Assembly (NCBI GenBank): GCA_943735955.1
Contig: OX030955.1
Coordinates: forward strand, 9,995,647 to 10,059,646
Direction: 5' to 3'
Length of the DNA: 64,000 nt
DNA from: Piscicola geometra
Taxonomy: Eukaryota > Annelida > Clitellata > Hirudinida > Piscicolidae
The notes under the pieces: model-generated
Databases searched by the model: none
What the model was told of the DNA's origin: nothing
The model's input: only the letters and a program-made list of their open reading frames with translations
In this document: in pieces, positions 61,255 through 64,000 of the stretch
Layout of the letters: each line of letters opens with the position of its first letter
How positions within the stretch are numbered: position 1 is the stretch's first letter
Position numbers and translations under genes: made by a program

Positions 61255-64000
61255 CTAGAAGATTTTGAAAAAGTTTTAAAAAACATTATTTTCTAAGTTT
61301 TGGTGTAAACAGAAATTTTCAGATTTTAGAATTTAGTATAGGGTTTTTTAATTTGAAGTTTAATTAATTTCATGACTTTTTTTTAAAAAAAACGGGTTTT
61401 TGTTATGAATGGTATATTTTTTTTCTTGTTATGACTTTTGATCTGATAGATTGAAGTGTATGTTAGAGGCTATATTGCTTCCCTTTACTTCCACCCCCGT
61501 ACTTGTTTTTCTATTCATTATTTATTTTTTCTATTTTATTTTTACATTTCTTGTATTTTATTATTGTTTTTAAACCTTTTCTCACATTTTTTTTAGTGCC
61601 TAATTTGTTGTGTGAATGAAATTTTGAAGATCATAAAATATTAAAACACAAAATAACATTTTTTCTAAATTTTAGTCTAGAGAATCATTAAATAGTATTA
61701 AAATTTTTGTTTCTTTGCATAACTTGTCCTTAGATGCTCAAAAAACGATATAAAAACCATTCTTTGTTTTTAGTTTATCAAAGCCAAGTTGGCTTAGCCA
61801 ACCTTAAATATTCAGTAAGACATTTAATTCTTCGTGTCTGTCCTATTAAAGATTAATAATAAAATTCAATTCAAATTTTAATATCCAGCTTATTATTTTT
61901 TCGAGATTTTATAAAAAAAATCCGACATGCTTGTTAAAGAGGTGTGGGGAAAGGGAAGTTTATCATCTGAATTTCTCACTAAATGCCATTCGCTTTTTAT
62001 AGCTTCTAATAAAACACAGTGCTGGTCGAGATTTTATCAAAATTTCTTTATATTGTCATATTTATTGTTTCTTCTTATTTTATTGAATTTTATTACTTTA
62101 TTAGCATAAATTTGCATCTACGTCGACATCCGCGAGCTCACTTGAAAGTACAAGAAACCCTAAATGCAAGCCTACAAGCAGGCATAGAAGCAAGCATACA
62201 AGCAAGCATATAAGCAAGCATATAAGCAAGCATATAAGCGAGCATACAAGCAAGCATACAAGCAAGCACAAAATCATCCGTTGAAGCACAATCTCAAGAA
62301 TCCATAAAAATAGGCTTAAAACGGCACACTCCATTCTAATAAATGCATGAAGCCTCACTACCAGCCACGATCAGACGCATACAACACACACAAATTTTTG
62401 CTGAGACATCATACTTGCACAAGCTTCCACAGTCATTAATTCACAAGTGAAGAAAACTCATTAATAAATGTATAATTTTTTTATACTTGTATAGATTGAC
62501 ATTTTTTGAATATGAGTAGTTAATACATAAGAGACAAGAGCGGAAAATTTGGCCGCAGAGAATACATTTCTCATGAAAGCCCTTTATGGTTTGAAAATTG
62601 CAAAAAAATCATATTTTCATAAATATAGTCTGTTTTCATACATCCTTTCCATTTCCTTCTAATAGTTTGAAAACATTTTTTATGATTTTGCCTGAAGGTT
62701 TGAAAATAATTTCAACAACTTTTTTTGGGATATTACAGTGTTTATTATAGACTTCTTCTAACCAATATGTCTTTTAAAATGTTAAAATTCTTACAAATGT
62801 TCGAGTTTAATAGAGTCAAGCACAACACCAACCGGCACAAGAAATAATTAATGAATGTTATTAAATACTGCCAAATCAATCATCAAAACGTTCAAGGCTC
62901 CTGGAACATATTTTTAGTTTTCTTCTTTTTCAGAACATTATTTTTCTTTTCGTAACTCATAAAAAGCAATGGAGTATTCAACTTTTCATCGTGATTTATA
63001 TTTCTAAAGTTTGCACTAATTCCTCTACTCTTCAAAGCTAAGCCTTTTATAAGCCAAACAACATGTATTCTTAGAAAAATGTTCAACTTTACTTATCAAT
63101 TACGTCTTAATGAAACAAAAGCAAGTAGCTAGACAAGATTCTAATTATAAAAAATTCATAAAGAAAAGACAAACGCACGAACAATCACACAAACACATGC
63201 AAATGCTACATCTGATATTAAAATAGACATCGTTCTTACTCAAAGGAAACGACAGTTTATCTGACATGTTTCAGAAGCACATGTTGCTTATCATGCGGGC
63301 TTATCGTGTGTTTAAGCCAGTCTGCCTGAGTGGCTCAACGGAAGTTTCGATCAACGTGGTGATGGCGGTGGATGTATGAAGAAACTTGGTTGCCCATAGG
63401 ATGAATGCTTGCTCCTTTATGAATATATATTTTTCAATATCATTGAGCTTTTATCTTTTTTTGATCCATTTACATCTCCATAATTGTATCTAAGATAGCA
63501 TTTTATTTGCACGTTAAGACGTTGGTGTGGGCTATGAAAAAGATTAACACTAAAGAATATTATAAGAATGAAGATGCTTCGGCCTAAAATACCAATTCAA
63601 TGGGCTTACCATTTTAATTTGGCAATAAAAAGAACTAATGGGCCTAATAAGAGGCTGTTGAAAGAAGCTTTAGGAAGACTTTTCAAGTAGTAATAATGCA
63701 GATACTTTGAGTAGTAAATTCAAATATTGAAAGTTGTTTCAATGTTTTGAATCAAAATAATTACAAAATAAACTTTTTTTAAAAAATGAACTTCAATAAA
63801 TATTAGTTTATACTGCGCTTAATAGCTTCAAAACATGAAAAATATTTTTTATCACGTCGAAAATTTCAGAAAATGCTGATCATGATTAGTTTTTGTTTAC
63901 TAAAACGCGTCAAAATCGATTAGCTGTGGCATCCATTCATCGATTTAGAATGAATAAGATCGTAGTTATGGTGATGTAACTAATGACAATGTCACGGGAG
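61255..64000 (-). other. EFN: Right flank: presumed ephrin intron
   Basis: I searched the minus strand for an exon encoding YWN-like ephrin N-terminal sequence or a signal peptide with a phase-2 donor and found none. It holds the 12-bp tandem repeat at 62168-62271 and a weak box A-like stretch near 63325-63345 (CCTGAGTGGCTCAACGG). Otherwise it is AT-rich with no recognisable feature. Confidence 0.5.
62168..62271. repeat. 12-bp minisatellite (AAGCAAGCATAC)
   Basis: About eight tandem, slightly variable AAGCAAGCATAC/AAGCAAGCATAT units, themselves built on AAGC/ATAC tetranucleotides. They cause the Leu/Cys-rich minus-strand ORF here. Confidence 0.9.

Noticed and set aside
62101..62358. 85-codon Leu/Cys-rich membrane-like ORF on the minus strand
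   Set aside because: Hydrophobicity comes from reading the 12-bp AAGCAAGCATAC repeat; no independent coding evidence.
63230..63420. First ephrin exon
   Set aside because: GC-elevated, but no minus-strand frame gives a signal peptide or the YWN-type ephrin N-terminus with a phase-2 donor.

Overview
The window reads as AT-rich nuclear DNA from an invertebrate metazoan. The evidence is small exons with GT-AG introns, metazoan-specific gene families (junctophilin, ephrin, SUEL lectin, CUB), tRNA-derived SINE-like fragments, long microsatellites and no bacterial operon structure. A run of six TTAGGG telomere units in an intron is weakly against an insect (TTAGG). I cannot name the species or phylum.

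All convincing genes lie on the minus strand. From left to right: (1) the 5' coding exon of a junctophilin (1-214, running off the left edge); (2) a 70-residue membrane hairpin protein (1448-1660) and a possible 31-residue single-pass micropeptide (2577-2672); (3) a single-pass membrane protein with an SUEL galactose/rhamnose-binding lectin domain, a CUB domain, a transmembrane helix and a low-complexity cytoplasmic tail. Its exons lie between 12067 and 3304, with a tentative signal-peptide exon far upstream at 32770-32893; (4) the 3' part of a GPI-anchored ephrin (61254-53487), whose first exon(s) lie beyond the right edge.

Genes 3 and 4 were assembled by hand from exons that are mostly too short to stand out as ORFs. 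Intron phases agree at every accepted junction, and the summed coding lengths are exact multiples of three. This supports the two models more than any single exon does.

The rest, about 55 kb, is introns and spacers. It holds a roughly 230-bp (GAT)n, a roughly 275-bp (CA)n, a roughly 150-bp (ATC)n, a 19-bp C-rich minisatellite, a 12-bp minisatellite, tRNA-like and fold-back fragments, and several GC-elevated, coding-looking islands that are probably decayed mobile elements. Functionally the genes are not an operon. Junctophilin is an ER/SR-plasma membrane tether of excitable cells, while the ephrin and the SUEL-CUB protein are cell-surface recognition molecules.
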